A stretch of 28,712 bases of DNA from positions 217,086-245,797 of the forward strand of contig PJRA01000114.1 in NCBI GenBank assembly GCA_016987375.1, read 5' to 3'. Source of the stretch: Brachionus koreanus (lineage: Eukaryota; Rotifera; Eurotatoria; Ploima; Brachionidae). Below, piece by piece: positions 10,301 to 19,691 of this stretch; within the stretch, counting starts at the first letter, position 1; each line of letters begins with the position of its first letter. The position numbers and the translations under genes were made by a program. Below the pieces are notes generated by a model. It saw only the letters and a list, made by a program, of their open reading frames with translations, ran no database searches and was not told where the DNA came from.

Positions 10301-13300
10301 AGAATATTTCATACTGTTCATATGTGCATAGCATTGGCTGCGAATATTTCAAATCGAACAAATCCATCACATTCAAACTAGCAGCATCTTCGTACTTACG
10401 CTCCATTTTGAGCACTAAATTTTCGTCAGTTGAATTAATTGTGTTTTTTTTATTTTGACTATTTTTTTTCTCCATTTCAACACTAGTTAAACAAGATGGT
10501 GCAATGCTTTTTTTCCATATGTAACTGTCGCGCAATAGAACATTGTTCAAAAATTTTCTCGTTATTAACGTTGAATTTAGAGTAAATTTGGCATTTTCCT
10601 GTAAAATAGACCACAAAAAATAATGAGGTTGATTCAACATCAAAATGTCACAATAGTCCTCGGCAAACAGGCCGTTAAAACTAGTCGAATCGATGATCAT
10701 CAATTGTCGACTTTGATACTCGGGCTGGGTAAGTCTGTTGAGTAGAGCCACTATGTTGTAGTAAGGAATGGTCAAATTTTGTTCTTGAGAGTCCAATTTG
10801 AGCTTTTCGATGACACGTATTAGACGATTGAGGCGAACTGCTGTGCTAGACTTGGCCGACATTTGTCGATTGATCACACTGCTGAAGCCGCACGTGCACG
10901 AGACAAAATGGCTCGAGTGCGACGACGAGCTGGCCACGTTGGCCTGATTGTTGTTGACCACCAAGCCATTTTCGCTTGTATTAAACACATCGTTGCACAA
11001 ATACGTGCTAAAATCAATGCCCTTAATGTTATTGTTGGTGCATACGCACAGTGTACAACTGTCAAAGTTTATGTCACGAAACAAATTTAGTAGTGTGTCA
11101 GACAAACTCAAATTTAGACACAAACTGTTCAAATATTTGTTCAAATTTAAATTTAGCTTTACATAGTCGTTTGTGTCCATTTGATTTAGAAATTTTTCCA
11201 ATGGTTTTATAGGCACATCTAGCTTAGCATTTTTGACTGTGTTCTCATACTTTAACTTGTCCGGTATGACAATTTCAATTAGTTCAGCACAATGCTCATT
11301 TTTGACACTTTTTTCATTTTTTTGCTTTTGTTCGCTTCGTTTCCACTTGGGCACACGTGTGTCCTCTTGGCCATCGAGCTTTAGCGCCACTGGCTCATAC
11401 TTGTTCACACTTGCAATTGAGTTAGTCTGGCCAAATTTGGACAAGCTAAATTTCTGTTCAGCAAACATGGAACCAAAATTTTGAATTTGCAACAATTTGT
11501 TCAAATCGTTGTAGACTATTTGTCTGGTGGGCATGACAGGTCTTTTAAGCAATAGGTCCGGATCGTTTAGCATCAGATCGTCTTGGCACGTTTGATTTGA
11601 CTTTTGAATGTTTTCGTGTGATGGCGGAGTCATCACAACAGACAAACCGGTCTGAATCGGATTGATTAATTGAACGTGTTGTTGAACAATGGGATGTTGG
11701 CTAGTTTGCTGTTCGTCTGCGGAAGATTCGTCTTCGAATATGTTGTTCAAGTCGTCGTAAGAAGCGGGCGGCACATTCGCCGGATTCAGATGATGGTGGG
11801 AGTTTTGTTGCGATGATTCGACACTTTTTGGCGGTGTCATTTGGCTTGTTTTGCCCATTAGATTCACCTCTGGCTCTTCTTCGTACAAAATTTCACATTT
11901 TGTGTAAAACGTGTCAAAACAGGGCTCGTCCTCGGACTCGTCTGGGCGACGTGTACTGCCCGGCACTTTAAGCTCGACTGCTTGATTTTTGTTTGTAACA
12001 TTTTGCAAATATTGCTTGCGATATTTGATTTTTGTTAGTTTGACGGGCGTCTCAGGCTCTTCGCTCGAGCTTGAGTCCGAATCGGACTCGGTCTCAGTAT
12101 TCGAATCGCTTTGTTCCGTCGAGTTCGCTTTCTCTTCTTCTTCTTCTTCTTCGTCGTCGTCCTCCTGGTCTTTCTCGAAATACTGATAATTGAACATGTC
12201 CGGATCGGTTTTGCAGCTGTCACTTGAATAGCCAGACTGGTCATTGTCCGAGTCGAAATATTCATCGTCATCGTCCAGCTCGTTTCGTATGCGCAACACT
12301 TTAAGCTCATTGGCATTCGAATTTTTGAATTGAACTTTTTTTCTAAGCCGGGTGTTGTTCTCGGTCATTCGAAACGAGTTGAGAAATTTCCTATAGCTTT
12401 TAAACGAATCGGTTCGGAGCAACTTTTTGTGGCCAAAATAGCATTTGCGTTTGTGAAAGGGCACGCATTTGGTCGCCGAAATGTTCAGTTGATCGGTAAA
12501 CGGTTCGCTTTTGGCTGATCCGTTCGTAACAGGCTCACAGCAACACGAGCATTTTGAAGTGGCCTGACTCCCGCTCAACGAACACTGAGCGCATCTAAAA
12601 TTCTCCAAACGACCACATTTGTGATTAGTACACGACTGTATCGATGCCTTGTCAAGTACATCGAACGCCAAAGACAAATTCTCGGACAACAGATCGTATT
12701 TTTTGTGCTTGAGACGAATTTGATTTCTAAGAAGCTTATTTGAATTGTATTTTAACAAACAACAGTCTTGGTCAGATTTTGATTTGTGAATTTGATCGAC
12801 TAACGAATGACACGCAACGACCGAGTCGTCGTCCGAGTCCGACGAGAACTTTTTTTTCGATTGAACTAGCATTTTTTTATTTGGACTTGGTGCCACGTTT
12901 AAGCCACTGTTATTAAGCGACAAGTCCGACGAAGACGAGTCGAAATTTTTTTTTCGTTTTTTGATCGATTTTTGAGCAGGCGGAGCGAGAGGCTCTATTT
13001 GAGCCGAGTTTGAGCGATTGAGCAGCGATTTTTGGCGCTTGAGGCCGGTTTTGCCGGGCGAGCCGCGTCGCTGAAGACTAGGCGAGTGGATGGGCGATTG
13101 GGCCGAAGTGGGCGACGAGACGGCGTTCACGGACATGGGCGACGTGAGCGAAATGGACAAGACTGACTTGTTGGGCGGTGGCGGCAGCGGCGAGTCCTTT
13201 TCGGCGCCGAAATTGCGCGCCACCGAGTCTATGGTCTGGTCAAGGCTGTCCATTTCCTTAACCGGCTTGTGAGCGCTCTTCTGGCGCTTTTCTTCTTCGT

Positions 13301-16300
13301 CCGACGTCGAGTCAATGCTGTTCAGCAGAGAGTCGTTGTCGCTCGCCGACTCCGAACAAGAATCGACTAGTGTGTTGAAATTTTGATCGTCGTCGTCCGA
13401 TTTGTCCGAATCCGAGTCCATAACAGCATAAATAAAACAATTGGGATAGAATAGTTTTACTCGATTGTTGTCCAGGCCGACTACGAACACGTTCGGAAGA
13501 CCAGTAATCAAATTCAATGGATAAAATTGACGCCATTCGCTGCACGTCAATTTTGACTCCAATGCCTCGTTGGACAAGTAGCCGATTAGGCGAGCGGCTA
13601 TGCCGTACGGCGCCAATATAACGTTTTGTTTGAGAAATGATTTTTTTTTTATTTTTTTAGATTTTTGTTTATTTTGAATAAAATTTTTTAAACTTGATTT
13701 AAGCTCGACTAGATCGGATTGATTCAGGTATCGGATCGGTTTGTGCATTTTAATGTCTACACTGGTGCATACGCGACTAGTTCCGTGTAGGAAAAAATTG
13801 AACGAATAGCTTACATGATTTGTGTCGTCTATTTGACTGTTTATTTCGAGTTTGGGCTTGGTTTTTGTCGAGTCCTTGTTCAAGAACATGGATGAGCTAT
13901 TTACATTTTGATTGCATATTGAAAAATTAATTGAATTCAAGTTGTATGGCATTACGAACCATCTGCCTAGTCTGGCATAGCCTCTTTCGAGCAGAGATTT
14001 TTCGATCAGGTTGTGCAAGGCCTTGAACAGCATGGACCTGCATTCGTAGGGCAGCGAGACCAAAGAACTGTTCGCATGTGAAAGAATATTTTCGTCGTTG
14101 ATCGATTGATTGTTGTTCGAGTTGTTGTGTGCGTTTTGATTGGAATTATCGACGACTAGTTCGTTTGAGATAATTGAGCGCAGATTGCTCGGCTCTTCTT
14201 TTTCGAACCAAAAAATCCAAAGCTCTTTTTTAAATGTGCTTTCGGCTATGAACGTTTCTTCGAAATTTTCGTCGGCAATAGCGGACGAGTTGAGATTTTT
14301 GCTGGCGGGCAAGTCAGCTCGCTTCCAGGAGCTCAAAATATCCTCGTTGAGACACTTGGCATGGGTGCTCAAAACCGGATCGTTTACACTGCTTGTTTTT
14401 AGAAGGTTGGACGTCAATTTTTTGTCCGATCCACCGTCACTCTCCGTGTCAGCCTCCTCGTTCGACTCGTCTTCTTCTTCATCGTCATCGTTCTCATCTT
14501 CCTCGGATTTTTTTCGCTTGCTCCTATTCTTGCTCACGAACGATGGTTTGTCTGAATTTTGGGATTTTTCTTTAGCCCGTAGTCTCAGCCATTTAATGCC
14601 TGTTATATCGGTCTAAATTATATATATTAAAAAAATTTATTTGTTGTCTTTTTAAATAATTATTTATCACATTATATGGTTAAATGGTAAAAAGTCATTA
14701 ACAAGAAAAAACATTTGAATCATGTAAAAATTAAAGGCCGCATGAGAAAGCGTCAAATTTTTAATTGTCAAATACCAAATATCAAATTAATTAAATTAAT
14801 GTCAAAGTTTTCTTAAAGGTGTCAAATAATCATTAGCTCGGTACAGAAAACAAATAAATAAATCTTCTTTAAAAAAAAATGAATATTTTACCAAACATCG
14901 ATGATCTTGATTTCAGACCGAACATCCTGAGTCAAAAGTTGGTTTAAGCGCTCAAACTTAGGAGATAGTACGTCAGATTTACTTATACAGTATGTTGCAA
15001 AAGTTTAGAAATTAATTATTTTATTTATCTAAATTTTTTTAAAAATTGAATTTTACAATTATTAGAGTGCAAAAGAAAAAAAATAAAAGCACTAATTTGA
15101 AATTTTTTTTTCTNNNNNNNNNNNNNNNNNNNNNNNNNNNNNNNNNNNNNNNNNNNNNNNNNNNNNNNNNNNNNNNNNNNNNNNNNNNNNNNNNNNNNNN
15201 NNNNNNNNNNNNNNNNNNNNNNNNNNNNNNNNNNNNNNNNNNNNNNNNNNNNNNNNNNNNNNNNNNNNNNNNNNNNNNNNNNNNNNNNNNNNNNNNNNNN
15301 NNNNNNNNNNNNNNNNNNNNNNNNNNNNNNNNNNNNNNNNNNNNNNNNNNNNNNNNNNNNNNNNNNNNNNNNNNNNNNNNNNNNNNNNNNNNNNNNNNNN
15401 NNNNNNNNNNNNNNNNNNNNNNNNNNNNNNNNNNNNNNNNNNNNNNNNNNNNNNNNNNNNNNNNNNNNNNNNNNNNNNNNNNNNNNNNNNNNNNNNNNNN
15501 NNNNNNNNNNNNNNNNNNNNNNNNNNNNNNNNNNNNNNNNNNNNNNNNNNNNNNNNNNNNNNNNNNNNNNNNNNNNNNNNNNNNNNNNNNNNNNNNNNNN
15601 NNNNNNNNNNNNNNNNNNNNNNNNNNNNNNNNNNNNNNNNNNNNNNNNNNNNNNNNNNNNNNNNNNNNNNNNNNNNNNNNNNNNNNNNNNNNNNNNNNNN
15701 NNNNNNNNNNNNNNNNNNNNNNNNNNNNNNNNNNNNNNNNNNNNNNNNNNNNNNNNNNNNNNNNNNNNNNNNNNNNNNNNNNNNNNNNNNNNNNNNNNNN
15801 NNNNNNNNNNNNNNNNNNNNNNNNNNNNNNNNNNNNNNNNNNNNNNNNNNNNNNNNNNNNNNNNNNNNNNNNNNNNNNNNNNNNNNNNNNNNNNNNNNNN
15901 NNNNNNNNNNNNNNNNNNNNNNNNNNNNNNNNNNNNNNNNNNNNNNNNNNNNNNNNNNNNNNNNGGCTAAACCATTGGAACTGTAACCTTTTTTACTTTT
16001 TTTCTTTTTTTTGCTGAATATTTGACTTTTTTTAAATAAATTTGATACTGTTTAATTTGACATTTCTTTGAAAAATTTGACAAAAAAACATAAAATTTGA
16101 CTAATGATCAAATAAAATTGAACAGAATAATTTTTTTAATTTGACAGAAAAACATTTACCCTAAATTATATGACGAGTTAAATAAGAAAAAAATACAATA
16201 AAATAAAATGAAATAAAATAAGATAGCTAAAAGATAAAAAGGAATGTTGATATAGAAGCTTACAGGTTACTTATATTTAATTTAAAATAGGCCAAAAAAG

Positions 16301-19300
16301 ATTCCAATTTTTCGAGATTAAATAACTGAATAATTGAGAACATTATTGAAGAGTAATTCGTCTAATTTATAGTTGACATTTTAGTTTTTTTTTGTTGTTG
16401 TTGCTAAAAAAGGTACTTGAAAAAGAGATGAGCGCCTCCTCATTATCCACTAGGATAGAATAGGTTCAATTATTCTTGTTCATTATTATAATTTTAATTT
16501 TTTTAGTAACAGTTAATTTAACTTTATTCCGATATATAATTCAAATTTACAACTATTTTCAAAAGTTCTATTTAATTAAAGAAATTTTTTTTTTCAAATT
16601 CTTTTAGATTACAATTAATACATCAAATTGAAATTATTTTTATTAAATTTAATTTTTTTAGATTTAGTTCCAAATTTGATGTATTTAACTTAAATACCTT
16701 GTTGTTAAATAATTTCAAATAACTATTAAATCAATAAGTTTATTCAATTATCAATTTTATATATTATACCCAGTTAACACAATTTTGAAGAAATTTTAGC
16801 GGATCTTTAAAGATTTTTATGAAAGTTTTTTTACAGGATTATGTACTAATTATCTCTAAATAATCTTTAAAGAATTTTGAATAAAAAGCGCTCTATTTCT
16901 TTAATCCATTATTTAAGGAATTAGTATTTGATTACAGGGTTCAGGGCATAGTAAATTTTGGAAATTATGTTTTTATTTCTAGTTCCAAGATCACACTGCC
17001 GAGATAGTTTGTTTGAATAATAATAAAATTAAAAGTGCTTTAATCAATAAAAGCGAAATGATTAATTATTCAATAATTGATTGTATTATTATTATCATTA
17101 TTATTGATAAAAAAAACTTTTATAGACCTCATAGGTCAAAATTTATAAAAAAAAAAATGATATATGAATTCTTTCAAGTCGACTTTTTTTGGCTTGTGTT
17201 GTCAATCTAAGCTAAAACATTTAAGATATAAAAATTAAAAAGCCACAAAAACACGCACATCTAATTACATAGTGAATCATATTTCAAAGCATAAATCGCC
17301 GATTTATCACAAGTTAATTTTTAAAGTTAATAAGAACTCCTTTATTTTGTAAATAAAAAAATTTCATTTGTGTAATATTTTGCTCTAATTAACTCCGCCA
17401 TTTTGCTTGTTGATGATACATAACTAAATTATCAGGAATCTATTTTTTCCTTTGTTTTTTTTTTTAGACAAAACTTGCAATAAAACAATCAATTAAAGCA
17501 AATTTTAATTCTTCAACTGAACAAGTTTAGATAAACTTGTTTGATTTAATGTTAAAAAAAATTAAACTATTTACTAAATCAGAAAATATTTTTTGAATAG
17601 TTTGGATTTGAAAATATTTTAATTTTTAATTGCAATTTAAATTTAAAAATCAAAATATAGAGAAAACACTTTAGAATTTGTCTATTTTGTTTGAAATTTA
17701 GTTTAATTCTTTATAATTAAAAATAAAGTAATTTTTTTTAAATCTAGTGTAACAAAACACTATAATGCTTAATTTGGTTTGCAAGGCAGAAAATAAATCA
17801 AAATAAATTTTTAAATTTTATTCAAATTTCTTTACTAAAATATTTTTTTTGAAATAATCTCTTAGATAAATCTAAGATAAAAATGAATAAGAAATATTAA
17901 AGCTCTTTTAAAAACCTTCAATTAGGCGTTGACTGGGCATATTTCTAATATAATTTTTTTACAAAAACAACAAATTTACAAAAACACTAGTGAACAATAT
18001 TCTAAATGAAACAAGAGATAAAGAAAATAGAACTAGCAAAAAATCCGTGATAAATGAAATGAAAATCATCCTAGAAGAAAAAGACAATATAGAAAATATG
18101 GCAGCCAAAGCAAGAAATAGGATAAAGCTTGAAAACAAGCTTAATAAAGAAAAAAACAAAGATGAAACGATGGAGTCAATTAGGTATCTTTTTAGAGAAT
18201 CGAATGAGAAAAACAGAAAAATCCTAGAACTACTACTCAAATCATTTTAAAATAGATTTTATTTTACTATTTTTAATTTTTTATTTTTATTTTACTTTTT
18301 TTTTAACATCGCACATGAGGTGTTTTCTGAATAATAATAATAATAATTTTTTTTTTTTCAATATTGATTTTAAATAAGTGAAGTGTTAATCAGTCTCTTA
18401 TACAAATTGATACATGCTGGAAATTCTTTAATATTCTTTAGAACAAAGTGACTTGTGACAAGTGGTATACAACTATTTAAACTTCTTTATGATTCACTTA
18501 TTATACCTTTTTAGAGTATGTGATGGCTTTGTCTATTTTAAAAAAAGAGTCCAAAAACTTGTTTCTATCAGAAAAGAATCAAATGAAGACAGATTTTAAA
18601 ATCCAAAACTTGAAGATTGTCTAATTTCAAGAGCAAATAAAATTGTGAAAAACAAGCACTATCTATCTTTTAAGCCTAAGATGTTCCTTTCTTTTTTAAG
18701 CAATTGAAATTTTAATTTGATTTTTAGTAAATAATAATATATTTTAAATATCTTAATAATTTATTTAAATATATCCTCTTCTTTTAGATAAATTAGTAAA
18801 AAAAAATTGATGAATCAAAAATAACCTTTAAATAAAATAAAACTTGATCTTTTAACCAAATTGTATACAATAAATAACTTGATTTATTTTAAAAAATTAA
18901 ATAAAATAATTAAATATAAGTCAGGCAAAAAACAAAATGTTTATTTCGAAAACCGATATTCTATTAATCAAACTAAAATTATTTCATCTTTTAAAGATGC
19001 TAAATTTCTTTAAAGTAGAAGTTTTGAGGCACAGAACTAAGGACTTGAATTGTTTAAAGTATCAAAAAAAAATTATGCCCCAGTTTAAATGCAAACTGTA
19101 AATTGAACATTTTCAAAAGCAAATACTTCAACAGCAGAATCTCAATAAATGATTTTAAAATCAAGCTATGAAACAAATAATTAAATTCTGAATTCAATTT
19201 TGAAATAAACAAAAATTCATAATTAGATAAAAATACAGCTGAATTTTACTGAAAATCCTTATTTAAATTTTTGAAAGTTAGTCATTTTGAAAGGAATTTA

Positions 19301-19691
19301 TTTAGGATTATTTTTGATAGATAATGAATACAAACTTAAATTATGAATCAATTTTTAAAAAAGTTGAATTTTATTAATTTCTTCAATTGTTAAAAAAAAA
19401 CAAAACTTAACAAAAATAGCTTTTTTTTAATAAATCAAAAATATAATTTACTGTAAATTCTAAAGGAAACAAGTATTTTTTAATATATAAAATCGAAAGA
19501 ATTATAGAAAAATATTTGGACATAAAAACATAACAGAAAATGATGTCCTAATTTTTTTAATTTTTAATTTCCTGGAATTAAAGGTTCGAAAATTCAATAC
19601 TTACTAAAGCAAACAAATTAGTGTAACAATGTTCCAGACTGCAAATGTTATACAAACTAGTATTCGAATTGCTTGCACTGTTATTGCTCAT
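1220..19691 (-). CDS. MED13: Mediator complex subunit 13 (MED13), five exons, 2632 aa
   Basis: MED13 joins core Mediator to the CDK8/cyclin C/MED12 kinase module in the nucleus. The coding sequence is complement(join(1220..1352, 2665..2771, 2829..5327, 9540..14612, 19605..19691)), 7899 nt from ATG to TGA. All junctions are AG/GT, and the frame is uninterrupted. The Med13_N region covers roughly residues 20-430: TDITGIKWL at about 30, [15 protein letters not shown] at about 216, [12 protein letters not shown] at about 303. A long disordered middle follows, with acidic tracts and a Cys cluster at 690-722. Conserved blocks then follow: [11 protein letters not shown] (980-990), [10 protein letters not shown] with CTCGF (1211-1272), QGPLTWQHF (1576-1584) and [16 protein letters not shown] (about 1638). 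The C-terminal PIWI-like Med13_C region has [14 protein letters not shown] (about 2321) and ends with [13 protein letters not shown]. At 2632 aa it is longer than human MED13 (about 2170 aa), mainly through low-complexity insertions. I am very sure of the family. The exon joins are inferred without transcripts. Confidence 0.95.
1739..2021. mobile_element. MITE-like element with 17-bp terminal inverted repeats
   Basis: TATACGGGCGGACTCTG at 1739-1755 is matched exactly by its reverse complement at 2005-2021. The 283-base interval has no usable reading frame. It is richer in G+C at its ends than the intron around it. If the outer TA on each side is the duplicated target, the repeats begin CGGGCGGACTCTG, which would fit a TA-inserting superfamily. 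A three-base TTA/TAA target (PIF/Harbinger) is also possible. Internal copies of a GACGGTTAC motif suggest sub-repeats. Confidence 0.7.
2138..2450. mobile_element. Foldback element: long near-perfect palindrome in MED13 intron 4
   Basis: The left arm (about 2138-2225) and right arm (about 2363-2450) are reverse complements over about 88 bases with only a few mismatches. Each carries the block AAACAGACTTGTGCAAAAGT or its complement. The central loop of about 135 bases repeats AAGTCAAGTC and AAAGTC motifs. There is no coding capacity. Transcribed as part of the MED13 pre-mRNA, it would form a long RNA hairpin. A shorter sequence at about 7550-7630 shares ACAGACTTGT and AAGTC motifs and may be a decayed relative. 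Confidence 0.75.
2665..2771 (-). CDS. MED13: MED13 exon 4 (residues 2554-2588 plus a split codon)
   Basis: A 107-nt exon between a TTTTTAAG acceptor and a GTAAGT donor. It reads [19 protein letters not shown] at its start, matching the L-H-L-H and D-E-L positions near the C-terminus of animal MED13. It ends two bases into an Arg codon that exon 5 completes. Only 57 bases separate it from exon 3. Confidence 0.92.
2772..2828 (-). other. MED13 intron 3 (57 nt)
   Basis: A minimal intron with GTAAAT at its 5' end and a T-rich tract ending in TTTTTAAG. Its size contrasts with the other three introns (1.3, 4.2 and 5.0 kb), all of which contain transposon sequence. Confidence 0.9.
2829..5327 (-). 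CDS. MED13: MED13 exon 3 (residues 1721-2553)
   Basis: After an AAAG acceptor the exon begins with codons for [13 protein letters not shown], continuing the conserved segment that follows CRLGLHRP in exon 2. It covers a Gln/Asn/Ser-rich linker, FIYIIDPF (about 1925), and the C-terminal PIWI-like fold of MED13 with [13 protein letters not shown] (about 2259), [22 protein letters not shown] and [12 protein letters not shown] (about 2418). The exon leaves at HTFK before a GTAAAT donor at 2828-2823. The first codon is GTG inside the exon, not a start. Residues 2165-2240, rich in Asn, Ser, Tyr and Gln, look like a lineage-specific insertion. Confidence 0.95.
6424..7259. mobile_element. Possible degenerate DNA transposon with diverged inverted ends
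   Basis: The left end (about 6424-6465, starting CCGGGTTTATTCATAAGTTG) and the reverse complement of the right end (about 7215-7259, starting CCCGGTTTTTTTATCAGTTG) align over about 35 bases with roughly three quarters identity. Both continue into ...TTGTTA-type motifs. Inside, on the minus strand around 6930-7030, is a short open piece reading [16 protein letters not shown] that looks like eroded coding sequence I cannot place. No clear target duplication is visible. The call rests only on the diverged ends. Confidence 0.35.
7347..7560 (-). pseudogene. Unassigned open stretch with a C-x2-C motif
   Basis: The minus strand is open for about 70 codons, ending with TAA at 7349-7347. It includes [20 protein letters not shown] and then [11 protein letters not shown]. 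It is richer in G+C than its surroundings, has a T-rich tract and CAAAG/GTCAG acceptor-like sites at its 5' side, and no start codon. It lies inside MED13 intron 2. The CxxC followed by a P/S-x-ILQIDF-type strand loosely recalls zinc-ribbon segments of ubiquitin-protease-like proteins carried by some transposons, but that is a guess. It may be a fragment of a transposon gene. Confidence 0.3.
7657..8204. mobile_element. Non-autonomous element with about 70-bp terminal inverted repeats
   Basis: The sequence at about 7657-7729 (with AAACAAATTTGTTATTTAAA and CCATGTTCTATATATCAAAC) recurs as its reverse complement at about 8131-8204 with only a few differences. The outermost bases are AAAAG-ACAATG on both arms. 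The interior of about 400 bases is AT-rich and non-coding. The right end abuts the reverse-transcriptase fragment that follows. Long arms with a unique centre suggest a MITE or foldback DNA element. I could not identify the target duplication or superfamily. Confidence 0.7.
8309..8716 (-). pseudogene. Retroelement reverse-transcriptase fragment
   Basis: An open minus-strand stretch of about 135 codons lies between an in-frame TGA (8719-8717) and a TGA stop (8311-8309), and has no ATG near its start. It contains [20 protein letters not shown], which fits the first conserved blocks of LTR- or DIRS-type reverse transcriptases (hydrophobic strand, G-x-x-R-P-I-x-D-x-x-x-L). Past the stop, around 8290-8220, a piece reading KRYFGFEG resembles a later RT block, so the copy looks broken. 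No catalytic YxDD motif is left. Its G+C is much higher than the surrounding intron, which suggests a fairly recent insertion. Family (DIRS versus Ty3-like) is undecided. Confidence 0.5.
9141..9422. mobile_element. MITE-like element with 29-30-bp terminal inverted repeats next to a MED13 splice donor
   Basis: TGACTGACTCGTGGTCAAGC at 9142-9161 extends into CACCGGTCA. The reverse complement is present at 9393-9422 with one internal mismatch. The 282-base element has a pyrimidine-rich centre and no reading frame. Extra TGAC/CTGA repeats lie just outside the left end. It sits 117 bases downstream of the exon 2 donor in transcript orientation. Confidence 0.7.
9540..14612 (-). CDS. MED13: MED13 exon 2 (residues 30-1720)
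   Basis: This single 5073-nt exon starts after a TTTAG acceptor with TDITGIKWL and ends with GFVR before a GTAAGT donor. It carries the N-terminal domain, the disordered linker and the mid-region blocks. Compared with vertebrate MED13, an acidic and basic low-complexity segment (about residues 40-95, with runs of Glu and Asp) directly follows TGIKWL, where the usual conserved sequence is absent. Another acidic block of almost only Glu and Asp lies near 845-855. A cysteine cluster (690-722) has no counterpart I recall in other MED13 proteins. The motifs TPPKS (955) and TPPSHE (1024) resemble proline-directed phosphodegron sites. The frame stays open past the donor for about 17 codons, but those codons read as AT-rich intron. 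Confidence 0.93.
14986..15113 (+). repeat. Tc1/mariner-like element end, copy 1, running into the gap
   Basis: Starting at TA then CAGTATGTTGCAAAAGTT (14988 onward), about 126 bases up to the N gap match 28581-28712 almost base for base, in the same orientation. Tc1/mariner elements insert at TA, and many begin CAGT...TTGCAAAAGT, so this is probably the terminal inverted repeat and subterminal region of such an element. Upstream of the TA the two copies have unrelated sequence, which marks a true element boundary. The other end is not visible beyond the gap. Confidence 0.6.
15114..15964. other. Assembly gap (851 N)
   Basis: Undetermined bases lie within MED13 intron 1. The left flank is the Tc1/mariner-like repeat. 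The right flank is AT-rich sequence without a matching inverted end. No coding call can be made across it. Confidence 0.99.
17964..18347 (+). mobile_element. 5'-truncated LINE, copy 1 (3' end with AAT-repeat tail)
   Basis: The plus-strand frame reads [20 protein letters not shown] through ELLLKSF and stops with TAA at 18248-18250. An AT-rich 3'UTR follows, with CACATGAGGTGTTTTCTGAA and a tail of AAT units ending near 18347. The minus-strand copy at 26645-27143 carries almost the same protein, UTR and tail. Non-LTR retrotransposons commonly end in such short tandem units and lose their 5' ends. The 5' break lies near 17964. A low-complexity candidate target duplication (ATAATTTTTTT) flanks it. 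It lies antisense to MED13 in intron 1. Confidence 0.75.
19605..19691 (-). CDS. MED13: MED13 exon 1 (start codon, residues 1-29)
   Basis: The ATG at 19691-19689 opens 29 codons ending in CYTNLFAL, followed directly by a GTAAGT donor (19604-19599). Animal MED13 proteins begin with a short variable leader and then a Cys/Asn/Leu/Phe segment followed by a (T/D)-(D/L)-(I/L)-TGIKW motif. The join to exon 2 (TDITGIKWL) reproduces that order in frame. This exon lies 5 kb from the next and is too short to stand out as an open frame, so the homology match at the splice is the main support. A TTTCAG about 30 bases upstream of the ATG (acceptor edge at 19722) could mark a 5'UTR or trans-splice acceptor; this is unproven. 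Confidence 0.88.

Larger units (their letters stand above)
14613..19604 (-). other. MED13 intron 1 (about 5 kb, includes an assembly gap)
   Basis: The intron separates the 29-codon first exon from exon 2, with GTAAGT at 19604-19599 and TTTAG at 14617-14613. It contains a Tc1/mariner-like end (14986-15113), 851 undetermined bases (15114-15964) and a truncated LINE copy (17964-18347). The stretches 15965-17960 and 18350-19600 are very AT-rich with no gene, RNA or repeat I can recognise. The true length is uncertain because of the gap. Confidence 0.8.

Noticed and set aside
2805..14537. Two separate genes for the two long minus-strand frames
   Set aside because: The first ends and the second begins in the middle of one conserved MED13 segment, with matching GT/AG sites and phase. 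The apparent start codons (GTG) are internal.
10863..14616. Plus-strand open frames opposite MED13 exon 2
   Set aside because: They show only the complement of MED13 codons (for example poly-Ser opposite acidic tracts) and no independent motif.
15046..16017. Open reading frame spanning the run of N
   Set aside because: It is open only because undetermined bases contain no stops. The real codons at its ends are low-complexity repeat sequence.
17013..17210. Short plus-strand frame in MED13 intron 1
   Set aside because: Ile/Lys/Asn-rich translation of AT-rich DNA with no homology or splice context.
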